From Strigops habroptila (taxonomy: Eukaryota > Chordata > Aves > Psittaciformes > Psittacidae): DNA of 64,000 nucleotides. The position numbers and the translations under genes were made by a program. Under the pieces are notes generated by a model, which searched no databases, had not been told where the DNA came from, and saw nothing but the letters and a program-made list of their open reading frames with translations. Positions within the stretch are counted from its first letter, which is position 1, and each line of letters starts with the position of its first letter. Location: assembly GCF_004027225.2 (NCBI RefSeq), contig NC_044302.2, positions 73,466,993 to 73,530,992 on the forward strand, in the 5' to 3' direction. Positions 46,825 to 56,973 of the stretch are shown here, piece after piece.

Positions 46825-47485
46825 CACAGAATCACAGAATGGTTGGTTGGAAGGGACCTCTGTAGGTGACCTTGTCCAACCCCTCTGCTCAAAGAGGGAC
46901 ACCTAGAGTCAGCTGCCCAGGACCATGTCCAGATGGATTCTGAGTATCTCCAAGAAGGGAGACTCTAAACCTCTTTGGGCAACCTGTGCCAGGGCTCAGT
47001 CACCCTCACAGAAAGAAGTTTCCTCATGTTCGCAGGGAACCTCCTGTGTTTCAGTTTGTGCCCGTTGCCTCTCATCTGGTCACTGGGCACCAGTGAAAAG
47101 AACCTGGCTCTGCCTTCTCTGCACCTTCCCTTCAGATACTAATTCAAATTGATAAGATGCCTTTGAGTGTTCTCACAGCTGAACAGTCCCAGTTTTCTCA
47201 GCCTCTCTTAGTATGCCTTATGCTCCAGTCATTTAATCAGCTTAGCGGTCCTTTGCTGGACTCTCTCCAGTATGTCTGTGTCTCTCTTCTACCTGGGAGT
47301 CCACCACTGGACAAAGCACTCCAGATATATCCCAGCAGTGCTGAGTAGAGGGCAAGAATCACCCTGGCAACACTCCTAATGTCCAAGATACTTTTAACCT
47401 TTGCCACAAGAGTGCATTGTTGGCTCATGTTCAAGTTGGTGTCAACCAGGACCATCAGGTTGTTTTCTGCATAGCTGCTTCAGAC
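46825..47485 (-). mobile_element. CR1 fragment, 5'-truncated, divergent subfamily
   Basis: Minus-strand copy of about 660 bp. The plus strand starts with atcacagaatcacagaatgg and continues with ggaagggacctctgtagg and caacccctctgctcaaa, a 3'UTR version different from that of the full-length element. Further in it carries ORF2-end text (gtttgtgcccgttgcctct, agcctctctta, aggaccatcaggttg). It lies about 0.8 kb beyond the SMARCA2 poly(A) site. Confidence 0.88.
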
Positions 47486-48314
47486 TTTAGTCTGACCCAT
47501 ATGTCCCTCTAAGATCAATGTGATCTCTCTGTGAAATACACGTCTTACGTTCAGATGGAGCATACACTAGGAATGAAATGTTTGAAGTTACTGAAACTAA
47601 GCAAAGCTGACTTAACGTCATTACAAGGCTAATGCATACAAAATCGCACCAGACAAACTTATAAATCACTTTCCAACTGAGCTACAAAAATCTGAAGCAA
47701 ATAACATACTGCAAGGCAGTGTAAAGAGATGTGATGAAGACACATACAGAGAAATACACTGTTCAGATAACAAGGAAATGTTCTGTTTACAAATCAGGTC
47801 CTAAGCTTGCATGTTTTCTACTCAATATATGTTCAAATCTAAGAAGTTCTAATTTTCTGGAATAGCAACATCAAATGTAGATATGTAGTTCAAATGCTTA
47901 CATTACCACATCCTAGTGCATCACAACCCTGATCCCTCAAGATAATGCTTAAAATAAACTGACTTATAGGTGGGCTGACTGCCTGCATAAGAAATTGTAT
48001 TCCTGCCCACTGAGGCCTATGGATATACATTTCCTGAAAGAAAAAGAAATGTTTGTTTTATTGCTTAATCACTTCAATTGTAATTAGGTAATGAACTACA
48101 CTTTTACTTCGAGGTATTATTTTACTACTTCCATTTTACTGTTCTTATTTTAACATGTAGTGCATATCTTCTCTTGTCTCTGCAAATACTTCTATGCTAT
48201 TTGAACAAGTTATTTTACAATCAAGACAGACCACAGTGGACCTCTCTACAGGATACATTCCTGCCCTGTCATCCCTACTATAAAAAGATTTTTGTGGAAT
48301 TCCTAACACTAGGC
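47486..48314. other. Sequence just beyond the SMARCA2 3' end
   Basis: AT-rich DNA between the estimated poly(A) site and the CR1 copy at 46.8-47.5 kb. No feature was recognised. Confidence 0.6.
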
Positions 48315-48339
48315 CGCAACTATTGAAATAAATTATCTC

Positions 48340-48345
48340 TTTATT
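48340..48345 (-). terminator. SMARCA2 poly(A) signal, distal
   Basis: A second perfect AATAAA on the minus strand, within CCTAATAAAGAG, lies 46 bp beyond the first. Either or both may be used; the sequence alone cannot tell. Confidence 0.6.
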
Positions 48346-48385
48346 AGGAAAGCACCAACACCACATTCTTCAAAATTACTGGAAT

Positions 48386-48391
48386 TTTATT
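48386..48391 (-). terminator. SMARCA2 poly(A) signal, proximal
   Basis: On the minus strand this reads AATAAA within CAAATAAAATTCC, about 850 bp after the stop codon. It is a perfect canonical hexamer and the first of two close signals. Confidence 0.65.
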
Positions 48392-49240
48392 TGCCTCAGG
48401 CTTATGACTTGCAACCAAAGACATTGTGCAAAGAAAGCAAAGATTAAGTACACTTTAGGGAAAGGTGATAATCCACGTTGGTAACATAGAAGATCAGTCT
48501 GATGAAAGAAGCCATCCATTACACTATATAGATTGCAATATTCAATAGCATTTTTTTAACCCAACTTTTTTAATCAAGGAAAAAAGTTAAGCAAAGTTTA
48601 CAGTAGACATAATTTTGATACAATTCAAAAAGCATTTTTCTGAAGATCATCAAGCGTAAAGTGTAAAAATGCATATGGGACAAAGTGGATGAAGGCTAAC
48701 TACTGTACATTTATAAGCTATTAAACAAAGTTGCATATATGTACCACAGTGTAAAAATCCAATACAGAACAAATAAAAACTTTGAAAACTGCCTGATGAA
48801 AAATAAAATAACCAGTGGCTTTTAATGGCTTTTCCTGGTTATCAATGCTACAAAAGACTTTTTTTTTTTTTGTCTTTCTGATGCCACTGAAAAACATTCT
48901 ATCAAATGATAAAACCAGGCACAATCAAACCATTACCAAGTTAAAACCAGCCCATAGAAATATACTATCAACCCACATTTTCCAACAAAAGCTTTTTTGC
49001 TGTTCTTTTGTTCTTAAATCTTTTGAGGCCCATTTGGTCACAATATGTTACATTTTTTGCTTTTTTACACCATGATATCATATGTTTGTCTGGCACTATC
49101 CTAAAGCTAATTTATAGAGAATAAGGATACAGAAACAACCCAATGTCTATTTGACAAAATGTATTCACTGGGTGTAAAATAGGAGAAGGGAGAAGAGAAG
49201 GGGAAGGGGTCAGTTCTGCCAAGAAAATAAACCCTATGGA

Positions 49241-49276
49241 TCACTCATCATCACTTCCGCTTGCTTCCGACTGGTC
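49241..49276 (-). CDS. SMARCA2: SMARCA2 (BRM) last coding segment and stop codon
   Basis: The coding part of the terminal exon is 36 bp: 11 residues, DQSEASGSDDE, followed by TGA at 49243-49241. The acceptor on the minus strand is CCTCTAG before GACCAG, in phase 0 with the preceding exon. The acidic Ser-Asp-Asp-Glu tail is the characteristic end of BRM proteins. The five exons together give about 172 residues of continuous C-terminal protein with no frameshift or internal stop. Confidence 0.94.
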   Translation of the reverse strand, partial: DQSEASGSDDE

Positions 49277-49930
49277 CTAGAGGTAAGAGACACAAGACAA
49301 GTCAGAAATTCTTTGCCAGCTATGCTGTGGAATTTGTTAAAGAAGGAAAAAAATGAAAAAAGGAACGAGAAAAAGAAAGTAATGGGAAGAAAAATGACAA
49401 ACTGACAAATCAAGATAGCCTTAAGAAAGGTATGATGTTATCTAACATTTCTTTTTCATGACATTTCATTAAATTGCTGTTGACTTCTTTAGAGAAGGGA
49501 AGACACAGAGTCAGGAAACACCAGATCTTTCATTCTATGCAGACATTTAACAACTTGGAAGAGCTCTGTTTTCATTTGTTGCAATAGTAGAAGCACCCAC
49601 CAAAGGAAAAAAAAAATAAAATGTCAAGCCATCAGTTTTTCATCTGTGGACAAAAGCAAACAGACCGTGAGGTTTAAAGATTCAATGAAAATAGATCAGC
49701 TCCAAGAAATGAGCTCTGAACTTCTCTGACTTCTTGTCTTTCAGCATTTCGACCAGATCTCATAAGCATGCCCAGGTACAGTTAACAGCCCTGCCTAATT
49801 GTCTCACGATGATCACTACAGATTAAACATTTGCTTAAGCATGAATAGTTGAGAAATCTTACAGCAAGCAGGACAGGGTAGAGACGCAATCACTGTAACC
49901 ACTTCCACAGTCTCAGTGATCAAAACTTAC
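49277..49930 (-). other. SMARCA2 last intron
   Basis: Intron between the basic-region exon and the terminal exon, bounded by GTAAGT and CTCTAG on the minus strand. It contains an A-rich run at about 49606-49620. I see no gene, RNA or mobile element in it. Confidence 0.85.
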
Positions 49931-50073
49931 ATTTTCATCTTGATCCTCATCACTATCATCATCACTCACAACAGGCTTGGCTTTTGCTCGGCTTTGCCTC
50001 TTCTTGCCTTTTCCCTTCTCCCGAGTTTTTTCCTCCTTCTTATTTAGCTTGATTTTGACTTTCACGGATTTTG
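49931..50073 (-). CDS. SMARCA2: SMARCA2 (BRM) coding exon, C-terminal basic region
   Basis: This 143-bp exon starts with two bases of a split Ser codon and reads 47 residues, [15 protein letters not shown], then a Lys/Arg-rich stretch, then [17 protein letters not shown]. The KIKLNKK sequence is the BRM form; the paralogue BRG1 (SMARCA4) has KIKLGRK at this place, which makes SMARCA2 the better call. The basic segment is followed by an acidic Ser/Asp patch with good casein-kinase-2-like context (inference). The acceptor is TTTGCAG and the donor is AAT followed by GTAAGT, both standard. It lies 654 bp upstream, in the direction of transcription, of the terminal exon. Confidence 0.96.
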
Positions 50074-51114
50074 CTGCAAATGTTTTAGAAGAACACATGA
50101 ATGTAACTTTCACTTTTAAATGCTGCTCTGTTCACAGAAATTCACCCTTGATAGCAGCCTGATATTTCCCTCTGTTCTTTAACTGTGCTCTGGAACAACG
50201 AAGCAGAGGTATTTGATTTTTTTTCTCTACTTCTGTACAGTTTTAAAAATTATCTGTATTAAATTATAAAGAATAACTTTAAGTTGACCATGTGCAGTCT
50301 TTTCATTCTCAGAATGCATGGTGTCTACAGGTCCTGTGAGAAGATACACATCTAAAAATTTTTCTTCCTTGCACATATTTATCCTTTGTACAAATAGATA
50401 TTTTATTTTAAACTACAGAAATGCTATGTGGAGATGACTGGCAAATTCTGAGTTGCATGCTTTGCACACCTGTGTGACATACTTGGAAGAGTAGCTCAGG
50501 GCCAAGTATTACAGCTTCTGTAATCAGACAGCTAGGGTAGCTGGACTGTATGGGCAGATCTACTGGGTGGCAGAAAACGGAATGAAGGGACCCCTCCTTT
50601 TCCATTGTATCATGTTTCCAAGTCTGCAGGGACTGACAGAGTGTCACCTCCTGCTTCTGAAACAATAGGAGTTTCAATCAGGCCTTGTCAAACTGAAGAA
50701 CATTTGCAACATCTTGTGGTTCTTAACCAGGTAGTGAGGTTTATATGTCACACCATGCCTGAAGGATGACAACCCATGGATAAAGACTGTTTCTAGCCTT
50801 TCCAGGAAGTTCTATTTACAAATAACATGAACAGGACCAGAAGGGTTTATACTCATGTCCAGTCAAATCACTTTCCACAAAGCATCTCTGTGATTTGTTT
50901 CTGGCTTAAAAATAGTTTACTGCACTCTAAGAGGTACAGGCAGAACATGCACCCAAAACACTTAAGCTGAATGTTAACACCCAAAGTAGCAAACTTAGTA
51001 AGTTCCGTCCTCAGCAGAAAATAGAACCTTATAATCAGTTCCATGCAGAAACTGGAAAACTTCCCCTTCCATTCCTAGATACACTTTTTTTTCAGTATTT
51101 AGGAGGGGACTCAC
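50074..51114 (-). other. SMARCA2 intron, no further features seen
   Basis: Intron bounded by GTGAGT and TTTGCAG on the minus strand. The short open frames inside do not resemble any protein I know. No repeat was recognised. Confidence 0.8.
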
Positions 51115-51247
51115 ATTCTGATTCTGATTCTTCTTCCTCTTCTTCTTCATCATCATCATTACTTTCATCCTCGCTTTCTTCTTCTTTGGCAATCTTCTGT
51201 CGTGCACTTTTGAACACAGACTGAAGAACAATAGAATCCTCATAGAT
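51115..51247 (-). CDS. SMARCA2: SMARCA2 (BRM) coding exon, bromodomain end and acidic run
   Basis: The exon reads 44 codons plus one base. It starts [19 protein letters not shown], the last helix of the bromodomain, and continues into an acidic Glu/Asp/Ser run ([13 protein letters not shown], then a poly-Glu tract and SESE). On the plus strand the run appears as a TTC/CAT trinucleotide-rich tract at about 51127-51187. The acceptor is ACCATAG and the donor is AAT followed by GTGAGT. The last base (T) combines with CA at the start of the next exon to give a Ser codon. Acidic runs of this kind are typical of the BRM/BRG1 C terminus and vary in length between species. The intron upstream (51248-55845) is the largest complete intron in the window. 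Confidence 0.95.
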
Positions 51248-52061
51248 CTATGGTATGAATACAAACCTATGTCAGAACTGTGAAGTCAAGCAGTATCAAA
51301 AATTCACTGCATAGGCATTCATTTCCAATGCAAACCCACAGAGTATATGGCCTTTTCAAATACTGAGTAACAATGCTTGCTGCATGAATTTTACAAGAAA
51401 TGCCAACATTAAATTTTCATGTTTTAAATTAAGAAATTTGTCAAAAGTGAGCACAAAGAATACCGCTTTTAAAATGTATTACATCTAAAATGTCCTATTA
51501 GAGTGTTTTTCTGATAATTTTTATTACCACAGGAACTATCGTGTGTTTTTACTAGATCATCACAGCCTTTAAAAACTGCCGAAGTAACAGACTTCAGCAG
51601 AAAGCACCTTAATTAAAAAATGGGTTATAGTCTAGCGATACAGTTGATAATGACAGTGGCTAATTACGCATAGTTTTTTTCTGAAATCCAAAGTGGCTAC
51701 AAGGAAAATAATTTATCCCAAGCAGCTCATTCCTTCCTTCCTCTCAAATCTACAAAGTTCTTGTTCTAACCTTAGCACCTGTTTTCAAACATTCTGTAGC
51801 TTGCGATGTATCTCTGGTACCTCAGATTTTCTCTTTAAACTCAAGCATGAAGGGACTCTCAAGGGTGAGAGGACTACACTTGACTTGTAACACACTTCTC
51901 AGATTAACATAGTAAAAATCTTGTTGCCTTGCTGAGTATCTGGTCCTTCATAATCACCTTAACAAATGAGCTCGCACATTTTGTTTTGTAAAACGTCAGA
52001 AGCCAAGCCCTGGACGATTCAGCACTAAACAATTAAGAATAGTTAATAGAACGGTATAGAG

Positions 52062-52872
52062 TCATAGAATCACAGAATCATAGAATGGTTTGGGTTGGAA
52101 GGGACCTTAAGATCATGTAGTTCCAACCCCCGCTGTTATGGCTAGCCACAGGCAGGGACACCTTCCACTAGACCAGCTTGCTCCAAGCCCTGTCCAACCT
52201 GGCCTTGAACACTGCCAGGGATGGGGCAGCCACAGCTTCTCTTGGCAACCCGTGCCAGCGCCTCACTACCCTCATAGTGAAGAATTCCTTCCTAATATCT
52301 AACCTAAATGTCCCCTCTTTCAGTTTAAAGCCATTCTCCCTTGCCCTGTCACTACATGTCCTTGTAAAAAGTCCCTCTACAGGTTTCTCATAGGCTCCCT
52401 TTAGGCACTGGAAGCTGCTCTAAGGTCCCCGTGGAGCCTTCTCTCCTCCAGGTTGAACAAGACCACCTCTCAGCCTGTCTTCACAGCAGAGGTGCTCCAG
52501 TCCTCGAAGTATCTTTGTGGCCTCCTCTGGAATCACTCGAGCAGCTTCACACCCTTCTTGTGTTGGGGAGACCAGAGCTGGATGCAGTACTGCAGGTGGG
52601 GTCTCATGAGAGCAGAGTAGATGAGGACAATCCCCTCCCTCAACCTGCTGGTCACACTCCTTTTGATGCTGCCCAGCATATGGCTGGTTTCTGGGCTGCA
52701 AGTGCTCACTGCTGGGTCATGCTGAGCTTCTCATCAACCAACACCCCCAAATCCTTCTCCTCGGGGCTTCTCTCAATCCATGGTCCTCCCAGCCTTTAGC
52801 TGTGCTTGGGATTGCCCTGAACCACATGCAGGATCTTGCACTTGGCCTTGCTGGACTTCATGACCATCATCA
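52062..52872 (-). mobile_element. CR1 fragment in a SMARCA2 intron
   Basis: Minus-strand, 5'-truncated copy of about 810 bp in the sense orientation of SMARCA2. The plus strand opens with tcatagaatcacagaatc and ggtttgggttggaaggg, and the copy runs back through the C-terminal ORF2 region to cttggccttgctggacttc. Stops and frameshifts are present. Confidence 0.92.
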
Positions 52873-52899
52873 CTTGAACCACCTTGGCTTTCATACTAG

Positions 52900-53054
52900 T
52901 CATAGAATCACAGAATCACAGAATGGTTAGGGTTGTAAAGGACCTTAAGATCATCTACTTCCAACCCCCCTGCCATGGGCAGGGACACCTCGCACTAAAC
53001 CATGTCACCCAAGACTCCGTCCAACCTGGCCTTGAACACTACCAGGGATGGAGC
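52900..53054 (-). mobile_element. Second CR1 fragment in the same SMARCA2 intron
   Basis: A separate minus-strand 3' fragment of about 155 bp. It starts again with tcatagaatcacagaatc and ends near accagggatggagcat. Only 27 bp separate it from the 5' edge of the preceding copy, so this is either a nearby second insertion or the remains of one rearranged element. Confidence 0.88.
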
Positions 53055-55845
53055 ATAGTCCTTTGGCTATATTACATACTTTCTTGTATAAAAGGACACT
53101 GAGTATTTTTGAGAAAGATGATGGAAGTTTTATTTGGCTGCTATTATATAATCTGTATGTTAAAACTGCTCTAATACTCTTAAGGTTCCACAAAATTAAT
53201 CAGATTAACTTTTTTTGGAATACTTCAAATGAAATATGCAATCTCTCTTCACTTGACCACCATGTCCCACTGCAGGTTGTTCCCCATTCTGTAAGTACTG
53301 CTGTACTTTTTTGTTGTGAGACATTTTACTGCTCTTGACCATGACAGAATTTCTTGACATGTATGATCAAGAATGTTTTGAAAAGGTTTTTCTCCTATTG
53401 TCTTAAGACATTAGTGGGCTGTGAGACCCAACAGCTTCCTTCCTCTAAGTCAAGTGCTTATTGACTTTTTTCATGCACATTTCTTTTCAAGTCAGCTATC
53501 GATAGAAGCCCCTCAGTTCCTCATGAAGACCATTTATTATTCTTCTGCAGAGGCTTAGCATATTCCGTTGGTCTTAGGAATGGCTCTTTCAACTAACCTT
53601 TCTGTCCTTTCCCAGAACAAACATTTTTCTAAGAAAAGAAGAATTAAGGACACATACAACATTTTATTTTTTAATGCCGGTCACTACATTTTTAAAGTAT
53701 CACTGTGACCCAGACTTTGAAAAAGAATTTCCTAGAGAAATAAAGAGGTTTTAAAAATTATTTAAACTTCTTAATGTGGAATTATTTGTAATATTCAGTA
53801 TCTATTTTCATCCAGAAAAAAACTGGCACTGCTTCAGGAAAAGCTATGCAAATAAAAGTTTTCTTATTTTGACCGAAATCCAATTCCAGCAGGTTTCAAA
53901 AAAATAAGTAGCAATGGCAGTTTAACTTCCTTAAAAAGGGAGAAGCAATGACAACGGAACTTCATGACAAATGACAACCTTAACGACAAATCTTCTGTTT
54001 CAATAGACACATAGTATTTTTAACCTCCTACATGTCTGTGTTTCATTTGACCATTACAACATGAAAAACATTTCTAATCACTGAGGTTGCATTGAGGACA
54101 ATAACCTCAAAATGCAGGTTGTCTCTCCGTGAAAACCCCTCATGAGGTTCCAGCTCAGATGGAACTGCTCTGTGCCAAGGAAAAGCAGCATGCATCATAC
54201 TGAAGTTTTACTTGAAGTCACTGTGTACTTAAACAACTGCCTGAATTAGCCTGTTGTTTTTGGGTGCACATGCAAATAATCTAGTTTACTGAGGTGAACT
54301 GGTATATGAGAGGAAAGCTGGACACAAACTATTGAAAAGTACATGAGGTAGCCTTAAAAACTGGACTGCTGCAGAAGTGTCCCACAATTCTCTGGAAAAC
54401 AAAATGAATGGTATGAGAACTTACTAGAAAGAAACCTAAAAAAATTATACTTACGAGTTATCTGTGCCTCATGCTACAAATAAATAATGCTAGCTCTGAT
54501 AATTAATGTTCGTACACTGGAATAGAAAATAATACTGCAACACTCTGATATAAGTTGGGTTATTTCCAAACAGAGCAGCAGTATCTACTCAATGTTCCTA
54601 CCCACTCACGATTACTCCTGTCAATTCTACCACCTCTGCTTAACAAGAGACCAGTTTCCCATTAGCAACTTGAGTCATTCTCATGAGAGTAATTTCACTA
54701 TTTTTCCCATTTAGTTACCGACTTTCATTTTTACCTCCTTTACCAAGATTTACCATTTTCTAAAGTCTCAGTGATAGTTTTTGGTAGTATTAGCTTTCCT
54801 TCTTTTTTTTTATTAATTGGTTATCATTAGATATTTATATCTGTTTTACTGCTATGTGACTAAGCAGTAATCTGGCAATTTACACTTGGACAGGTAGCAA
54901 ATTTTTGTCCCACACTTCCTACCATTAATAATTCCCTTACTAAAATATTTTTTAGCCAATTTATTTATAGGTTGTTTCCATATAATTGAAGACAGTAAAA
55001 ATACTGCACATATTACAGAAAACATTTTTTGTCTCTACATAGCAAAAATAATCACAAAATGATGAGCTGTATTTAAGAATCCTTCACAATTAATTGCATT
55101 CTCATTTTAATTTTTAATTCTTAAATTTTAATATAAACTCTCCAGTTCAGCTAAGGGTCATCAGTAATGTTCAGGAATTTGAATGATGCATTAGTATTGG
55201 CAGCATCAGCCTTCAGCTTACTTGTACCAAAGCTGCTTCTCACTCAAATTTTTCTTCTTACACATTACAGGAGTTGACTTCATGTTCTCTGTTTCAATTT
55301 TATATTGTGTTTGCATCACACTATTTGGACTTCATCTATGAAAACAATCATCCAAGACTATGTTTCACGGTATTGTGACAACTTTCTTATCTGTCATGCA
55401 GATTTTGTAGTCGTTCCTTTTCTGCCAGTGTTCTATTCCGAATTCACAGCACTAAGCACATTCTTGTCTGTAACACATCTGTTTGAGATGAGATATCTTG
55501 CCTTCTAAACCTCTCATCTGGGGTTTATTACTACTGTCTCATAAAATGGACACCTCTACACACACTGACTTTTACCACAGATTGAAATAGTCTTAACAGC
55601 AGCTCTAACTATACAGTTTAATAAAAAAAAGATCTCTGAATCAAAACCAAAATTATTTTCACTGCATGCACAAACTGCAACAGTGTCAAGTGAATTCTCG
55701 ATGGTTCTAGGAATCTGGGCATTTTTCTCTATTCAAAAAAAGAATTAAAACACAGGATTTATATACAGAATATAAAAATCCACAAGTACTGAAAACATTA
55801 GGTAAGGAAAACCTGTATGTTTAACACAAAGTGGTTTATTCAGAC

Positions 55846-55947
55846 CTGTGATCCCTCCAAATTGAATGTCTGAGCATTGTGACACAGCAACATCACATCT
55901 TTCTCCAAATCTCCAAGACTCCGATACTTATGATTGCGAATTCTTTC
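55846..55947 (-). CDS. SMARCA2: SMARCA2 (BRM) coding exon, second half of the bromodomain
   Basis: This 102-bp exon encodes exactly 34 residues in phase 0, from [17 protein letters not shown] to [13 protein letters not shown]. It is the helix B-C part of the bromodomain. The Asn of Thr-Phe-Asn sits where bromodomains carry the conserved acetyl-lysine-binding asparagine, so the reader pocket appears intact. The acceptor on the minus strand is CAACAG before GAAAGAATT. The donor reads CAG followed by GTCTGA, a weak match to the usual GTRAGT. The flanking exons join in frame on both sides. The sequence is uninterrupted and very close to what is known for BRM in other vertebrates, which argues for a functional gene. 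Confidence 0.96.
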
Positions 55948-56763
55948 CTGTTGCATTTGTGAACGAAATGAAGTATGGATGGGCAGCGGTACAGAAAGAA
56001 AAACAGCGGACAGGACACTAGATTAGTATTTGATTTCAACACATTAAAAGCTTTCTTTAAAAAAAAAAAAACCAGAAACCTAAGCATCAAGACAAGTATC
56101 TGTTTAAAACAAATAAATAAAGTCTTAAAATGTATTGTTAACGTACTACTCAAGAAAAATACTCCAGGACAATAGAGTAAAAGTTAAGCAATTGCTGTGT
56201 GAACTGGAAAGTACAGAAGCAAAAGAAATGGAGCTCTTTGGGTAAAAGGAGTTACAGTTTCTTCTTTTCAGCACAGAAACAAAATAAGCTATGACATGAA
56301 TCAGAGTCATGGAGTTAAGACATTACCTAATGCACAACAAGCTGCGTAAATCCAATCTGAAAAACTGTATTTGGATCTGACATAGCTGTTCCAAGATGTG
56401 AAGCTAGTTTAGGGATGACTAAATTCCCCCAGAACCATTAAAACTCTGCAAAGAGTGTGTTTTTACCAAAGATATGCTAACACAGATTTGCAATTAGGTC
56501 TTTGCAAAAAAGACACTGAGATGTCATCTCTGGAAGTGTCATTCCTGTCACACAGCTTCATTTTGATTTGACTTTGAAATTATACTGATATACTGCAACA
56601 TACACTAAATAAAATTCCTAACAAGGTATGTAACAATGTTTAAATCTAAGCCACAAATACAGGTAAATGATATATTCATGTTGTTGTAGTTTTAATGCAA
56701 CTTCATTGTCACCCTTCTACATAACGAAGAAATGGAGGAATCTCCACCTCCAAATAAGGTTAC
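55948..56763 (-). other. SMARCA2 intron between the bromodomain exons
   Basis: Intron of 816 bp bounded by GTAACC and CAACAG on the minus strand. It contains an A12 run near 56060. Nothing else was recognised. Confidence 0.85.
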
Positions 56764-56869
56764 CTTTATCTTTTTGAAGTCGACTGGTTTCCTAATCAAT
56801 TCATAATACTCTGGTAGCTCTTTCCTAGAGGGGAGCTGAATGAAGACTTCACTTAGCTGACGTCCTGAA
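56764..56869 (-). CDS. SMARCA2: SMARCA2 (BRM) coding exon, first half of the bromodomain
   Basis: This exon encodes the N-terminal part of the bromodomain of BRM, the DNA-dependent ATPase of SWI/SNF (BAF) complexes in the nucleus. The 106-bp exon starts with one base of a split codon and then reads 35 residues, beginning SGRQLSEVF, continuing through [14 protein letters not shown] and ending KKIK. The [11 protein letters not shown] stretch is the ZA-loop region of the BRM/BRG1 bromodomain, which binds acetyl-lysine. On the minus strand it is preceded by a pyrimidine-rich tract ending CAACAG and followed by the donor GTAACC. The phase matches the next exon exactly. The upstream exon, including the alternatively used short exon known in mammals, was not found before position 64000, so the preceding intron is more than 7 kb long. 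Assignment to SMARCA2 rather than SMARCA4 rests on the C-terminal exons. Confidence 0.96.
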
Positions 56870-56952
56870 CTGTTGAGAAAAACAAACCCATAATGTAAAG
56901 AATTACCAGAAGTTTCCCACAAAACACACACGCATATACTGTAATCATAAGG

Positions 56953-56973
56953 AAAAAAAAAAAAAAAAAAAAA
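56953..56973 (+). repeat. A21 homopolymer in a SMARCA2 intron
   Basis: A run of 21 A about 84 bp from the bromodomain exon at 56869. On the transcribed strand it is a T21 tract upstream of the acceptor. Confidence 0.85.

Larger units (their letters stand above)
48315..49240 (-). other. SMARCA2: SMARCA2 3' untranslated region (approximate end)
   Basis: This stretch follows the SMARCA2 stop codon on the minus strand. It is AT-rich, has no open frame of note and no CR1 insertion, unlike its surroundings. Two AATAAA signals occur near its end on the minus strand, at 48391-48386 and 48345-48340, which places the cleavage sites at about 48365-48375 and 48315-48325. From memory, much of this 3'UTR is unusually well conserved between mammals and birds; that cannot be tested here. 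The exact end is inferred from the signals only. Confidence 0.8.
51248..55845 (-). other. SMARCA2 intron carrying two CR1 fragments
   Basis: Intron of about 4.6 kb between the two bromodomain-end exons, with donor GTCTGA and acceptor ACCATAG on the minus strand. It contains CR1 fragments at 52062-52872 and 52900-53054, both in the same orientation as the gene. The rest, from about 53.1 to 55.8 kb, is AT-rich with no recognised element. Confidence 0.8.
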
